A DNA stretch of 64,000 nucleotides from NCBI GenBank assembly GCA_007125955.1, contig SLCF01000002.1, positions 19,133 to 83,132 on the forward strand. The letters are read 5' to 3'. The stretch comes from Bacteroidales bacterium (lineage in GTDB: Bacteria; Bacteroidota; Bacteroidia; Bacteroidales; PUMT01). Below the pieces are notes generated by a model that was not told where the DNA came from, made no database searches, and saw only the letters and a list, made by a program, of their open reading frames with translations. Below are positions 9,786-20,135 of this stretch, one piece after another (position 1 is the first letter of the stretch; each line of letters opens with the position of its first letter). Made by a program: the position numbers and the translations under genes.

Positions 9786-11687
9786 TCAATAGGAACGGGC
9801 ATCCCTCGATTCAATGAAATTTATGAAAGAGGTGTTTACAACTTTGTTTCCGCCCGGTGTGGGATAATTCCCTGTAAAATACCAGTCTCCCGGATCGTTA
9901 GGGCAAGCCAGTCTGAGATTTTCAACTGACTGGAAGATAATGTCCACTTCAATGTTCATATCAGAAGGTTTAAGCAACCGGGAGATCTTTTCCGATATCT
10001 GCTCATTGGTGAACGGTCTGTAAAGCTCCTTTACATAGTTAACAATCTGGTCTTTTGGAAGGTTTTGCTGTTCCTTGGATTTGATGTATACCTCATTTAT
10101 AACGTTACCCCTGCCGGTCTCTTTAAGCAGAGCTATTGCAGCCCTGAAAGCTACAAAATCACTCAGCTTTGTCATATCAATGCCATAGCAGTCAGGATAC
10201 CTTATCTGGGGAGATGAAGAAACGACAATGATACGCCTGGGCTCAAGCCGTCCAAGTATTCTCAGTATGCTTTGCTTAAGCGTGGTGCCCCTCACAATGG
10301 AATCGTCTATTATTACAAGATTGTCAACTCCCGGCTCAATAGTTCCGTAAGTTATATCATATACGTGACCCACCAGATCGTTCCGCCCCTTTTCCCTTGT
10401 AATGAATGTACGCAATTTAACGTCTTTTACAGCTATACTTTCAATCCTCGGGCGACGGCCTATTATCTCTCCTATCTCCTTCTCTGAAAGATTCTCTCCA
10501 CCCTCAATTATCTCCTTTGTTTTCTGCTTTATCATGTGATCCTCCACACCTTTCACCATGCCAAGGAAAGCCGACTCAGCGGTATTGGGCACATATGAAA
10601 AAACGGTGTTCTTAAAATCATTGTCAATAGTCCTTATTATAGCGGGGGTCAGAAGTTCGCCAAGTTTTTTCCTTTCACGGTATATATTCTCATCGCTGCC
10701 CCTGGAAAAATATATCCTCTCAAATGAGCAGGAGCTCCGTTTTTCAGGTGTTCTGACCTCCTCTTCAGAAACCCCGCCTTCCCGCGTCACTATCAGGGCA
10801 TGTCCGGGTTTCAGCTCCTTTATCTGTGCTGAAGACACATTCATAACTGTTTGTATAACAGGCCGCTCTGATGCCGAAACAACAAATTCTTCGTCAGCAT
10901 AATAGTATGCCGGCCTTATTCCCCATGGATCGCGGTTTACAAAAACATCACCGTGACCAAGGATACCGGCTATCACATAGCCGCCGTCCCAATCCCGGCT
11001 GGAATCCCTTAGTATATTGACCAGATTAAGATTTTCTTCAATCAGTGCAGATATCTTATTTGTAGGAACCCCTTCTTTTTTGTATTTATGGTAAAGAAAC
11101 TGGTTCTCTTCATCAAGGAAGTAGCCCATTTTTTCAAGAACGGTAACCGTGTCTGTATACTCCTTGGGATGCTGTCCCAGGTCAATAAGTTTTGAAAACA
11201 ACTCATCAACATTGGTAAGGTTAAAGTTCCCCGACAAAACCAGGTTCCTTGATTTCCAGTTGTTCTCCCTCATTACGGGATGTACATAATCTATACTGTT
11301 CTCTCCGAAAGTTTCATATCTCAGGTGGCCCAGATAAATATTGCCTGCAAAAGGGAGATGTTCACCTGCATAAGAGGGGTCCTCCAAAAGAGACGGGTTT
11401 TTTTGCCTTACTTTCTCATAGTTGGAATAGATATCCTGAAACACATCATTGATCGAAGTAGAGGAGTTGGAACGGCTCCTGAAGATATACTGTTTTCCCG
11501 GTTTTCTTCCGAGTTTGAGACTTACAACCCCTGCGCCGTCCTGTCCGCGGTTCCGTTGCTTTTCCATAAGTATGTAAAGCTTGTTCAGACCGTACATCCA
11601 TGAACCGTACTTGAGCTGATAATATTCAAGGGGTTTGAGCAGGCGGATCATTGCAATTCCGCATTCATGATTAATCACTTCAGACAT
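9786..11687 (-). CDS. Amidophosphoribosyltransferase-like protein (long Bacteroidetes PurF paralog)
   Basis: Ntn Cys after short propeptide (MSEVINHE|CGI), RNRGQDGAGVVS, PRPP motif VIIDDSIVRGTT, CSFERIYFSRG. Confidence 0.85.
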   Translation of the reverse strand: MSEVINHECGIAMIRLLKPLEYYQLKYGSWMYGLNKLYILMEKQRNRGQDGAGVVSLKLGRKPGKQYIFRSRSNSSTSINDVFQDIYSNYEKVRQKNPSLLEDPSYAGEHLPFAGNIYLGHLRYETFGENSIDYVHPVMRENNWKSRNLVLSGNFNLTNVDELFSKLIDLGQHPKEYTDTVTVLEKMGYFLDEENQFLYHKYKKEGVPTNKISALIEENLNLVNILRDSSRDWDGGYVIAGILGHGDVFVNRDPWGIRPAYYYADEEFVVSASERPVIQTVMNVSSAQIKELKPGHALIVTREGGVSEEEVRTPEKRSSCSFERIYFSRGSDENIYRERKKLGELLTPAIIRTIDNDFKNTVFSYVPNTAESAFLGMVKGVEDHMIKQKTKEIIEGGENLSEKEIGEIIGRRPRIESIAVKDVKLRTFITREKGRNDLVGHVYDITYGTIEPGVDNLVIIDDSIVRGTTLKQSILRILGRLEPRRIIVVSSSPQIRYPDCYGIDMTKLSDFVAFRAAIALLKETGRGNVINEVYIKSKEQQNLPKDQIVNYVKELYRPFTNEQISEKISRLLKPSDMNIEVDIIFQSVENLRLACPNDPGDWYFTGNYPTPGGNKVVNTSFINFIESRDARSY

Positions 11688-11731
11688 TCAACAGTATATA
11701 TGTTTTATAATTGTATAGCCAGGTTTCCCCT

Positions 11732-12166
11732 CTAATCCAGCGGCGGAAAATCTATTGTTGCACTTACAATAAAAGCATGGGGATAATTACTGCTTATTTT
11801 CTGCAAAGTTTTCAGTGCCTCGCTTCTGGTCCTGAAGTCACCAACGTATACCTTGAAATTGGGCGGATCATAATCCAGATGTGTCTTGATCTCAGGATAC
11901 CTGTCATAAAACCGGGCACTCGTATCATTTGCATTGTTCCGGGCATTCTGTCCGGACTGTGAAAAAATCCGGATCCGGAAACCCGGGATCCCGTCACTCT
12001 CCTTATTAATTGCTGCATGCCTCTTAAGCAACTCTTCAAGGCGGGCATCCTGTATGACATTTATCTCCCCTCTTCTCTCCTGGGAATAAAGATCACCTCC
12101 TTCCAAACCGGATATAAAACTAACAGTCAATGTTATCAATATGAATAAAATAATACGGCTTTCCAT
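11732..12166 (-). CDS. SPOR-domain protein (secreted)
   Basis: N-terminal signal peptide; GFRIRIFSQSGQNARNNAN...YVGDFRTRSEALKTLQKI typical of SPOR domain. Confidence 0.75.
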   Translation of the reverse strand: MESRIILFILITLTVSFISGLEGGDLYSQERRGEINVIQDARLEELLKRHAAINKESDGIPGFRIRIFSQSGQNARNNANDTSARFYDRYPEIKTHLDYDPPNFKVYVGDFRTRSEALKTLQKISSNYPHAFIVSATIDFPPLD

Positions 12167-12341
12167 GATATTTGCTTTCCGGTATACTTAATTCTCAAAC
12201 CTGTTATAACGAGGGCAAAATTATAAATTTTATCTCAATACTGCATTTAAACGGAAGCAAAACTTCTTTTCTATAACGTATAAAGAAACCGGATTGGTTT
12301 ATATGAACAAACCTGCAGTTATACAGATCACTAAACAGCAG

Positions 12342-12803
12342 TTAAAAATCAATCCTTATTGTTTCACTTACATAAAATGTGCGGCTGTATAAAAAGGCCC
12401 TCATTTTTAAACTGCCTTTTATTTCAATATCAGCACTTTTCTGAAAAAATATGCTCATAAGCGAGCTGCTGCCCCCTGTCAGACTTTCAAGGTAAAGGGT
12501 GCCGGTTAATGAGTAAACACCTGATGACCTGCCGGGTATTGCAATATTTCGGGGATTTGCAATATTTCCAAGATTTATCCCGTCGTAAAATATATCAAGA
12601 TCGGCTTCGGTAACCCTGACACGATAGCGGTTGGGGTTTTCAACCGGAACATCCATCTCAAACTCTATTCCGCTTCCTGTGAACCGGATCAGCTCAAAAT
12701 TTTTAATATCGCCCACTTCAACCTCTTCAATTCTGGTACAGCCTGAACTCAGGAGAACAGACCCCGTCAGGCTTATTAAAAAAAACACGCGTAATAGAGT
12801 CAT
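12342..12803 (-). CDS. LEA type 2-like lipoprotein
   Basis: Lipobox LLSSGC; EFEMDVPVENPNRYRVRVTEADLDIFYDG typical of LEA_2/WHy domain. Confidence 0.7.
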   Translation of the reverse strand: MTLLRVFFLISLTGSVLLSSGCTRIEEVEVGDIKNFELIRFTGSGIEFEMDVPVENPNRYRVRVTEADLDIFYDGINLGNIANPRNIAIPGRSSGVYSLTGTLYLESLTGGSSSLMSIFFQKSADIEIKGSLKMRAFLYSRTFYVSETIRIDF

Positions 12804-13100
12804 CTTAATTTTTTTTTTCTGACCTGAAAATTACTAAAAAAATATTCATTCACCACTTTCCTGTAATGCTAATTGATTTGAAAAAAAAGAGGGATTCTAT
12901 TAATAATTTGGGGATTCCTCGTTATTTAAGTTTTTTGCAACCGTAAACAGCATAACGTTTTACTTTTTCATTCCGTATTAACAATGATCATTTTTTTTAA
13001 TATGTTTGTGTCTGTTTAAAATGTGCATTTTTTTGAATGAGGATCTTCTCCTTAATATGAAATAATTTACTTTTAAGTTTTTAAATCAAAAAACAGAGTA

Positions 13101-14633
13101 ATGGAAAGAAAAACTCTTTTTTCCCGCATTTTCGTAAAATCACTCGATTACATAGAATATATAGGCAACAAGCTGCCCCACCCTGCCACTATCTTTGCAT
13201 TGCTGGCAGGGTCTGTCATTCTGATCTCTCTTGTTACACACCTGTTAGGAGTTTCAGCTATTCACCCTGTTGACGAAAGCCTCATAACAGTGAACAATCT
13301 TTTGAGCAGCGACGGACTGCGCTGGATGTACACCAACATACTTGACAATTTCCTTCGCTTTCCTCCGCTTGGTTATGTTCTAGTAGTAATGGTCGGAATA
13401 GGACTGGCCGAGGGAACAGGACTTTTCTCCGTTCTGATCAGATCCCTTGTTTTGAGCGCACCTCCAAAACTTATTACCGCTGCGGTTGTTTTTGCAGGTG
13501 TTGTTTCGGGAGTAGCCGTGGAAGCGGGTTATGTTGTGCTGATACCTTTGGGAGCAATGATTTTTCATGCTCTGGGACGCCATCCCATGGCAGGGCTTGC
13601 AGCTGCATTTTGCGGTGTTAGCGCAGGTTTTGGGGCAAACATAGTGATAGGCTCTATTGACCCTATTCTTGCAGGTATTTCCACTTCCGCAGCACAGCTC
13701 ATAATTCCTGATATGGTTATCAATCCTGCCGTTAACTATTATTTCATGATAATCTCAAGTTTCGTTGTTGTTGTGGTAGGCACATATGTAACAGAAGGTA
13801 TCGTGGAGCCAAGACTGGGAAAATACGATGGCAATACTGAAAAATTCAAAATAGAACAGCTGTCAGCTCCAGAGAAGAAGGGGCTCAGATGGGCAGGGGT
13901 ATCGATGGTTATATTCCTGGTGATCCTTGCCTTAACGATCATTCCATCAAATGGCCTGCTGCGTGATCCGGAAACCGGATCTGTTCTTCACTCTCCCTTT
14001 TTCGACGGTATAATAATAGGCATTCTTCTCTTCTTCTTTATTCCCGCGCTGATATACGGAAGTATCGTTGGGACCGTCAGAAACGACAAGGATGTAATGA
14101 AACACATAATCAAATCCATGAGCGGTATGGGCAGCTATATTGTGCTTGTATTCTTTGCAGCGCAGTTCGTATACTTTTTCAGCTATTCAAATCTCGGATT
14201 GATCATTGCAATAAAAGGGGCTGCCGGATTAACCGAGATTGGACTTACAGGCCCATTGCTGATAGCTGCATTTGTTGTGCTTTCTGCTTTTATTAACCTT
14301 TTCATGGGAAGTGCCTCGGCAAAATGGGCTATTATTGCCCCGGTATTTATACCAATGCTGATGCTGCTGGAGAACCCTTACCACCCTGGCGTAACCCAGG
14401 CAGCATTCAGGATAGGCGATTCACTCACGAACCTGATAACGCCAATGATGAGCTACTTTGCCCTTATCGTAACCTTCGCCCAGAAATATGATGAAAGGTA
14501 CGGAATAGGGACAATAATATCTACCATGCTGCCTTATACCGTAATACTTGGAATTATATGGATTGGTGTAATGATGATATGGATGTGGCTGGGGATACCG
14601 CTAGGGCCTGACGGACCGTTATTTATTAATTAG
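13101..14633 (+). CDS. AbgT family transporter (paralog 1)
   Basis: Multi-[49 protein letters not shown] motifs. Confidence 0.92.
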   Translation: MERKTLFSRIFVKSLDYIEYIGNKLPHPATIFALLAGSVILISLVTHLLGVSAIHPVDESLITVNNLLSSDGLRWMYTNILDNFLRFPPLGYVLVVMVGIGLAEGTGLFSVLIRSLVLSAPPKLITAAVVFAGVVSGVAVEAGYVVLIPLGAMIFHALGRHPMAGLAAAFCGVSAGFGANIVIGSIDPILAGISTSAAQLIIPDMVINPAVNYYFMIISSFVVVVVGTYVTEGIVEPRLGKYDGNTEKFKIEQLSAPEKKGLRWAGVSMVIFLVILALTIIPSNGLLRDPETGSVLHSPFFDGIIIGILLFFFIPALIYGSIVGTVRNDKDVMKHIIKSMSGMGSYIVLVFFAAQFVYFFSYSNLGLIIAIKGAAGLTEIGLTGPLLIAAFVVLSAFINLFMGSASAKWAIIAPVFIPMLMLLENPYHPGVTQAAFRIGDSLTNLITPMMSYFALIVTFAQKYDERYGIGTIISTMLPYTVILGIIWIGVMMIWMWLGIPLGPDGPLFIN

Positions 14634-15376
14634 CCTTCCATTGCCCGGATCACCTCATCAGTGACATCCAGGTTGTGGTAAACATTTTGAACGTCATCGT
14701 CGTATTCAAGCTCTTCAATTATCCTGAGGACTTTAACTGCATCTTCAGTATCAAGCTGTTTATACTCCATTGGTATTCTCTGAAGCTCAGCATTTTCCGG
14801 TTCTGTTTCCATCGCCTCAAGCTGTTTTCTCACTTTCCCGAATGTTTCAAGTGAAGTGGTAATTATAAGATATTCACCTTCATAATCAAGGTCTTCAGCT
14901 CCCGCATCAATTATTTCCAGCTCGAACATCTCCTTGTCACTTATCCGCTCTTTTGGTACAGTTATTATACCTTTTCTTTCAAAAAGGAATCCTACCGAAC
15001 CGTTTGTAGCCAGATTCCCTCCCCTCTTGTTGAAAATTGCCCTTATGTTTCCAACAGTACGCTGATTATTGTCAGTTAGTGATTCAATAAAAACAGCTAT
15101 TCCGTTAGGGGCATAACCTTCATAAGTCACTTCCTGCAGGTCGGACGGATCCCTGTTCGCCTTGTTTACAGCTCTCTCTATATTATCCTTGGGCATATTG
15201 GCCCCTTTTGCATTGGCTATGGCCAGACGTAGCCTGGGATTGGATTCAGGATCTGCCCCCCCTTCCCTTACTGCAATATCTATCTCTTTAACAAGACTTG
15301 AAAATATCTTGGAGCGCTTGGCATCCTGTGCCCCTTTTTTCCTTTTTATAGTTGACCACTTACTGTGTCCTGACAT
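14630..15376 (-). CDS. YebC/PmpR family transcriptional/translation regulator
   Basis: MSGHSKWSTIKRKKGAQDAKRSKIFSSLVKEI. Confidence 0.97.
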   Translation of the reverse strand: MSGHSKWSTIKRKKGAQDAKRSKIFSSLVKEIDIAVREGGADPESNPRLRLAIANAKGANMPKDNIERAVNKANRDPSDLQEVTYEGYAPNGIAVFIESLTDNNQRTVGNIRAIFNKRGGNLATNGSVGFLFERKGIITVPKERISDKEMFELEIIDAGAEDLDYEGEYLIITTSLETFGKVRKQLEAMETEPENAELQRIPMEYKQLDTEDAVKVLRIIEELEYDDDVQNVYHNLDVTDEVIRAMEG

Positions 15377-15420
15377 AGCTGATCATATTTGTTTAACCGC
15401 TTTCAACCTTGCTTACCATG

Positions 15421-15428
15421 CAAAGATA
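15421..15428 (-). promoter_or_regulatory. -7 box TATCTTTG for yebC
   Basis: Plus-strand caaagata, 45 bp from ATG at 15376. Confidence 0.5.
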
Positions 15429-15552
15429 AATTATATTTTCCATCTGATGAACAACCTCCGGTGAGATCTGTTTGCTGCATAATAGAAAACTGTTGATTGC
15501 AGGATAGAGAGCTATTTAATGCCCCGGGCAGTTAATGAATGCATGAAAAATG

Positions 15553-15560
15553 GCTATCTT
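15553..15560 (+). promoter_or_regulatory. -7 box TATCTTTG for miaB
   Basis: ggcTATCTTTGcataaatt shortly before ATG 15580. Confidence 0.5.
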
Positions 15561-15579
15561 TGCATAAATTTTCAGATCT

Positions 15580-16974
15580 ATGTCCCGGAATTTGGAATTT
15601 GATGAGAATATGTGCGGAGCTGCAGAAACAGGTCAGAAGCAACTGAAACTGTTTGTCGAAACATTCGGCTGCCAGATGAATGGCAACGACAGTGAAGTGG
15701 TTGTATCTGTGATGCGAGACAACGGGTTTGTACTGACAGCTGATCCGGAAAATGCCGATGTGATTCTCATGAACACCTGTGCAATAAGGGAAAATGCAGA
15801 AAAAAAGGCGCTTAACAGACTCATGCATTTTATTCAGGAAAAGAGAAAGCGGCCGGGTTTGAAAGTCGGTGTCATCGGTTGTATGGCAGCAGGCCTGAAA
15901 GAGAAACTGAAGAAAAACGGAAGCCAGGTTGATATAATTGCGGGGCCCGATTCCTACCGTCAGCTCCCTTCACTTATTCAGGAAGCGGACGGCGGGCAGC
16001 AGGCTGTAAACATATTGCTGAGCCGCGAAGAAACCTACGCAGACATTAGTCCGGTAAGAATGGACAAGAACGGTGTTTCTTCATTCGTTTCCATTATGAG
16101 GGGGTGCAACAATTTCTGTTCCTATTGTGTAGTGCCACGTACCAGGGGAAGGGAAAGGAGCCGTAACCCGCATTCCGTTTTCCGTGAAGTGGAAAAACTC
16201 GCTGAACAAGGATACAGGGAGGTAACCCTTCTCGGACAAAATGTCAACTCTTACAGATGGAAAGAGGAAAGTACCGGAAAAGAAATTGATTTTGCGGGAC
16301 TGATCAGCCGGGTTGCCAGTGTGTCAATGGATATGAGAGTCCGTTTCTCCACCTCCCACCCAAAGGATATAAGCGACAGGCTTCTTTATACAATTGCTGA
16401 ACACAACAACATATGCAGGCACATTCACCTGCCTGTCCAGTCTGGCAGCACACGAATCCTGAATTTGATGAACAGGGGCTACAGCCGTAAGAGTTACCTC
16501 GAAAGAGTAAATGCCGCGAAAAAAATTATACCGGGATGTTCAGTTTCAACTGATATTATTGCAGGCTTCTGCTCCGAAACGGAAGAAGACCATCATGAAA
16601 CCATGACTCTTATGGAAGAGGCAGGTTTTGATTTTGCTTTCATGTTTAAGTACTCAGAAAGACCCGGCACAGCTGCCGCCAAAAACCTTCCGGATGATGT
16701 TGCCGGAGATGTCAAGACCCGCAGGCTGAACGAAATTATTGAACTGCAAAACAGGCTCTCTTCCGAAAGCAATAAAAAAGAGGAGGGAAAGACATACACA
16801 GTCCTTGCAGAAGGAAAATCGAAAAAATCCCCGCTTGAACTGTTCGGAAGAACATCACATAACAAGGTTGCAGTCTTCCCGGAAGGCAACATTAAACCGG
16901 GTGATTACGCCGATATCGTAATCACCGGATATACCTCAGCAACACTTATAGGCCGCATCAGAAATAGAAGCTGA
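15580..16974 (+). CDS. miaB: tRNA-2-methylthio-N6-dimethylallyladenosine synthase
   Basis: ETFGCQMNGNDSE, radical-SAM GCNNFCSYC, TRAM-like C-terminus. Confidence 0.95.
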   Translation: MSRNLEFDENMCGAAETGQKQLKLFVETFGCQMNGNDSEVVVSVMRDNGFVLTADPENADVILMNTCAIRENAEKKALNRLMHFIQEKRKRPGLKVGVIGCMAAGLKEKLKKNGSQVDIIAGPDSYRQLPSLIQEADGGQQAVNILLSREETYADISPVRMDKNGVSSFVSIMRGCNNFCSYCVVPRTRGRERSRNPHSVFREVEKLAEQGYREVTLLGQNVNSYRWKEESTGKEIDFAGLISRVASVSMDMRVRFSTSHPKDISDRLLYTIAEHNNICRHIHLPVQSGSTRILNLMNRGYSRKSYLERVNAAKKIIPGCSVSTDIIAGFCSETEEDHHETMTLMEEAGFDFAFMFKYSERPGTAAAKNLPDDVAGDVKTRRLNEIIELQNRLSSESNKKEEGKTYTVLAEGKSKKSPLELFGRTSHNKVAVFPEGNIKPGDYADIVITGYTSATLIGRIRNRS

Positions 16975-17653
16975 AACTCGCCCATGCCGGGAGGCCGACC
17001 GGGAAAGTTTTTGCAATATCCTTCGAGTTAATGAAGGAGATGTCAAAAGAGGTGTTTTCCCCGATAAACCTCACACCATAAGTAAACAGAGCATAATTGC
17101 TATCCCCTGTTGGGAAAATCCAGTTTTCACTGACAAGGCCAATCCTGCGGGAAAGTCGTGTCATACCGCTAAGAGTAATAACCGGCTCATTTGAAAATTC
17201 ATCCTGTAGAAAAGCCCATCCTGCACCTATTGAAATATTGCTTTTATCGAAATGATATGTTCCCACACCATAAGCTATACCTCCATGCGCCTCGCTGGCA
17301 ATGACTGAAGCATTCAGGTAATGAACCCCGGCTCCGAGCGAAAAATTTTCAGACAGCTCTAAACCGATTTTCGGAAGAACCAGCAAAATAGGATTGCCGC
17401 TGAACGTGGAAATCGCCTCGAATCCCACGCCAAGAGAAAACCAGTCAGTTAACCCGTAATGTGCGGAATTGAAAAATATGAGCACATTCTGGTAATAACC
17501 GCTCCCTTTCTCAATATTCCTGCCTGTCTGGCTTATCAAATATCTTTCTGTGGAAGGATCCTCATACCAGTCATTTTGAGCTGAAACCTGCTGTGCCGAA
17601 ATACCGGCATTAATGAAGCATAAAGCTGCGATCAATATTATATACCTGCTCAT
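16958..17653 (-). CDS. Hypothetical secreted/outer-membrane beta-barrel-like protein
   Basis: Signal peptide MSRYIILIAALCFINAGISAQ; alternating Gly/aromatic strands, terminal FSFYF. ORF extends to 17683. Confidence 0.55.
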   Translation of the reverse strand: MSRYIILIAALCFINAGISAQQVSAQNDWYEDPSTERYLISQTGRNIEKGSGYYQNVLIFFNSAHYGLTDWFSLGVGFEAISTFSGNPILLVLPKIGLELSENFSLGAGVHYLNASVIASEAHGGIAYGVGTYHFDKSNISIGAGWAFLQDEFSNEPVITLSGMTRLSRRIGLVSENWIFPTGDSNYALFTYGVRFIGENTSFDISFINSKDIAKTFPVGLPAWASFSFYF

Positions 17654-17773
17654 ATTATTAAATATTAGTTTATAAACAGGCAATTTAAGGAAGAATTAAA
17701 CAAAATGCAATTAAATTATACCTGGCATGTGAAGAGAGCAGCTTTTTAGTGCTCAGATCATTTGCCAAACCGG

Positions 17774-19522
17774 TTATTCATCCAGGTTTAATCCCAGCTC
17801 TTTCAGCTGATTCCCTGAAACGGGTGAAGGGGTGTTTATCATCACATCACGGCCTGCATTGTTTTTCGGGAAAGCAATATAATCGCGAATTGATTCTGAT
17901 CCGCCGAAAAGAGCCACCCAGCGGTCAAATCCAAAGGCAACCCCGCCATGGGGAGGTGCTCCGTAACGAAATGCATCCATGAAGAACCCGAACTGATCAT
18001 GCGCATCCTTTTCCGAAAAACCAAGCACTTCAAACATTTTTTTCTGCATCGCCGAATTATGTATTCGTACAGACCCCCCTCCTATCTCAACACCGTTTAT
18101 TACCAGATCATATGCATTGGCGCGTACCGCGCCGGGATCCTTATCCAGAAGCGGCAAATCCTCAGCCTTTGGAGAAGTAAACGGATGGTGCATCGCATAA
18201 AATCTTTCCGTTTCATCATCCCATTCCAGAAGAGGAAAGTCGACCACCCAAAGGGGGGCAAATTCCCCTTCCTTTCGCATGCCCAGATCCTCTCCAACCT
18301 TGAGTCTCAACTCACATAAAGCTTTGAGAGTTTGGCCTTTTTCACCCGAAAGAATAAGCAGCAGGTCGCCTTCCCGGGCATCAAATTGGCGCATCCAGCC
18401 GCTTATCTGCTCCCCTGAAAAGAACTTGTCGACAGACGACTTAAAAGTGCCGTCCTCATTGAATCTTGCATATATCATTCCTTTTGCTCCCAGCTGGGGC
18501 TTCCTTACAAAAGAGGTGAGCAGATCGATCTGCTTTCTTGTAAAAGAAGCTCCTCCCCTCACGCAAATGCCGCCTGTATAGGATGCATCATCGAAAATTG
18601 CAAATCCTCCACCCTTTACACTTCCTGTTATCTCCTTTATCCTCATCCCGAAACGGATATCAGGCTTGTCAGTTCCGTAGCTTTCCACAGCCTCCCTGTA
18701 AGATATGCGGGGAAAAGGACCGTTGAAGTCTGTTCCCTTAACCTTGATGAAAAGGTGCTTTGCAAGTCCTTCAAATGTCTTTAGCACATCATCCTGTTCA
18801 ACAAACGACATTTCACAATCCACCTGGGTGAACTCCGGCTGCCGGTCTGCCCTCAGGTCTTCATCCCGGAAGCATTTGACTATCTGGTAATACCTGTCAT
18901 ACCCTGAAACCATAAGGAGTTGCTTGAACATCTGGGGCGACTGGGGAAGAGCATAAAACTCTCCCGGGCTCATCCTTGACGGTACAACAAAATCACGCGC
19001 CCCTTCCGGAGTGGATTTGATCAGAACAGGCGTTTCAACTTCAATAAAATCAATGGTATTAAGGTATGACCTTACCTCGGATGCCATTTTGTGTCGCAAC
19101 AGCAAATTCTTCTTTAACGGCTCTCTTCGCAGGTCAATATAACGGTATTTCATTCTCAGCTCTTCACCCCCGTCAGTATCATCCTCTATGGTAAAAGGTG
19201 GCAGTTCCGAGGGGTTCAGTACGGAAAGGGCAGATACTTCCATTTCAATTTCTCCGGTCGGGATATTTGGATTTTTGTTGCTCCGCTCACGAACCTTGCC
19301 GGTTGCCGAAATTACATACTCCCTTCCCAGCTCTCTTGCTTCGTTGCAAAGGCCGGGGTCTCCCTCCATATCGAAAACCAGCTGCGTAATGCCGTACCTG
19401 TCACGCAAATCAATAAAAGTCATCCCTCCCAGGTTTCGGGAACGCTGAACCCAGCCGCAAAGAGTCACCTCCTTGCCGGCATTATTTTTATTAAGTTCTC
19501 CACAAGTATGTGTTCTGTACAT
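17774..19522 (-). CDS. aspS: Aspartate--tRNA ligase
   Basis: [77 protein letters not shown] extends to 19567. Confidence 0.97.
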   Translation of the reverse strand: MYRTHTCGELNKNNAGKEVTLCGWVQRSRNLGGMTFIDLRDRYGITQLVFDMEGDPGLCNEARELGREYVISATGKVRERSNKNPNIPTGEIEMEVSALSVLNPSELPPFTIEDDTDGGEELRMKYRYIDLRREPLKKNLLLRHKMASEVRSYLNTIDFIEVETPVLIKSTPEGARDFVVPSRMSPGEFYALPQSPQMFKQLLMVSGYDRYYQIVKCFRDEDLRADRQPEFTQVDCEMSFVEQDDVLKTFEGLAKHLFIKVKGTDFNGPFPRISYREAVESYGTDKPDIRFGMRIKEITGSVKGGGFAIFDDASYTGGICVRGGASFTRKQIDLLTSFVRKPQLGAKGMIYARFNEDGTFKSSVDKFFSGEQISGWMRQFDAREGDLLLILSGEKGQTLKALCELRLKVGEDLGMRKEGEFAPLWVVDFPLLEWDDETERFYAMHHPFTSPKAEDLPLLDKDPGAVRANAYDLVINGVEIGGGSVRIHNSAMQKKMFEVLGFSEKDAHDQFGFFMDAFRYGAPPHGGVAFGFDRWVALFGGSESIRDYIAFPKNNAGRDVMINTPSPVSGNQLKELGLNLDE

Positions 19523-19628
19523 TTTCTTAAAATTTGTTATCTTGCGAAAATAAGAAGAATTTTGCACTTACTTCAAGTCCCCCTGATAAAAATGTGAAGG
19601 CATATTCCACATAACAAGGCAGAAATAA

Positions 19629-20078
19629 ATGGTTTTACACTCTTTGGGTGATGAATATTTCATGAAGGAAGCTTTGAAAGAAGCACGTAAAGCATTTGAA
19701 AAGGATGAAGTTCCTGTCGGTGCGGTTATTGTCTGCAACGAAACCATAATTGCGCGAGCGCACAACCTTACGGAAACATTGAATGACGCAACCGCTCATG
19801 CCGAAATGCAGGCCCTTACAGCCGCATCAAACTACCTCGGGGCAAAATACCTGAAAGACTGTACACTGTATGTTACAGTCGAGCCCTGTAATATGTGTGC
19901 GGGGGCTTCTTACTGGACTCAGATAAGCAGAATTGTATACGGGGCAAGAGATGAGAAAAGGGGTTTTGCAAAAACCGGAAACTCCTTATTGCATCCTAAA
20001 ACCTCTGTTTCCAAAGGGTTTCTTGAACCGGAATGTTCCGGACTGATGGAGGAGTTTTTCAGAAGTAAAAGAAAATGA
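19629..20078 (+). CDS. tRNA-adenosine/nucleoside deaminase (TadA-like)
   Basis: HAEMQAL and EPCNMCAGA zinc deaminase motifs. Confidence 0.9.
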   Translation: MVLHSLGDEYFMKEALKEARKAFEKDEVPVGAVIVCNETIIARAHNLTETLNDATAHAEMQALTAASNYLGAKYLKDCTLYVTVEPCNMCAGASYWTQISRIVYGARDEKRGFAKTGNSLLHPKTSVSKGFLEPECSGLMEEFFRSKRK

Positions 20079-20135
20079 GATAATGCAAACTGACATACAC
20101 ATCTTTTAAAATAACCCAAACCAAACATTTAAAAA

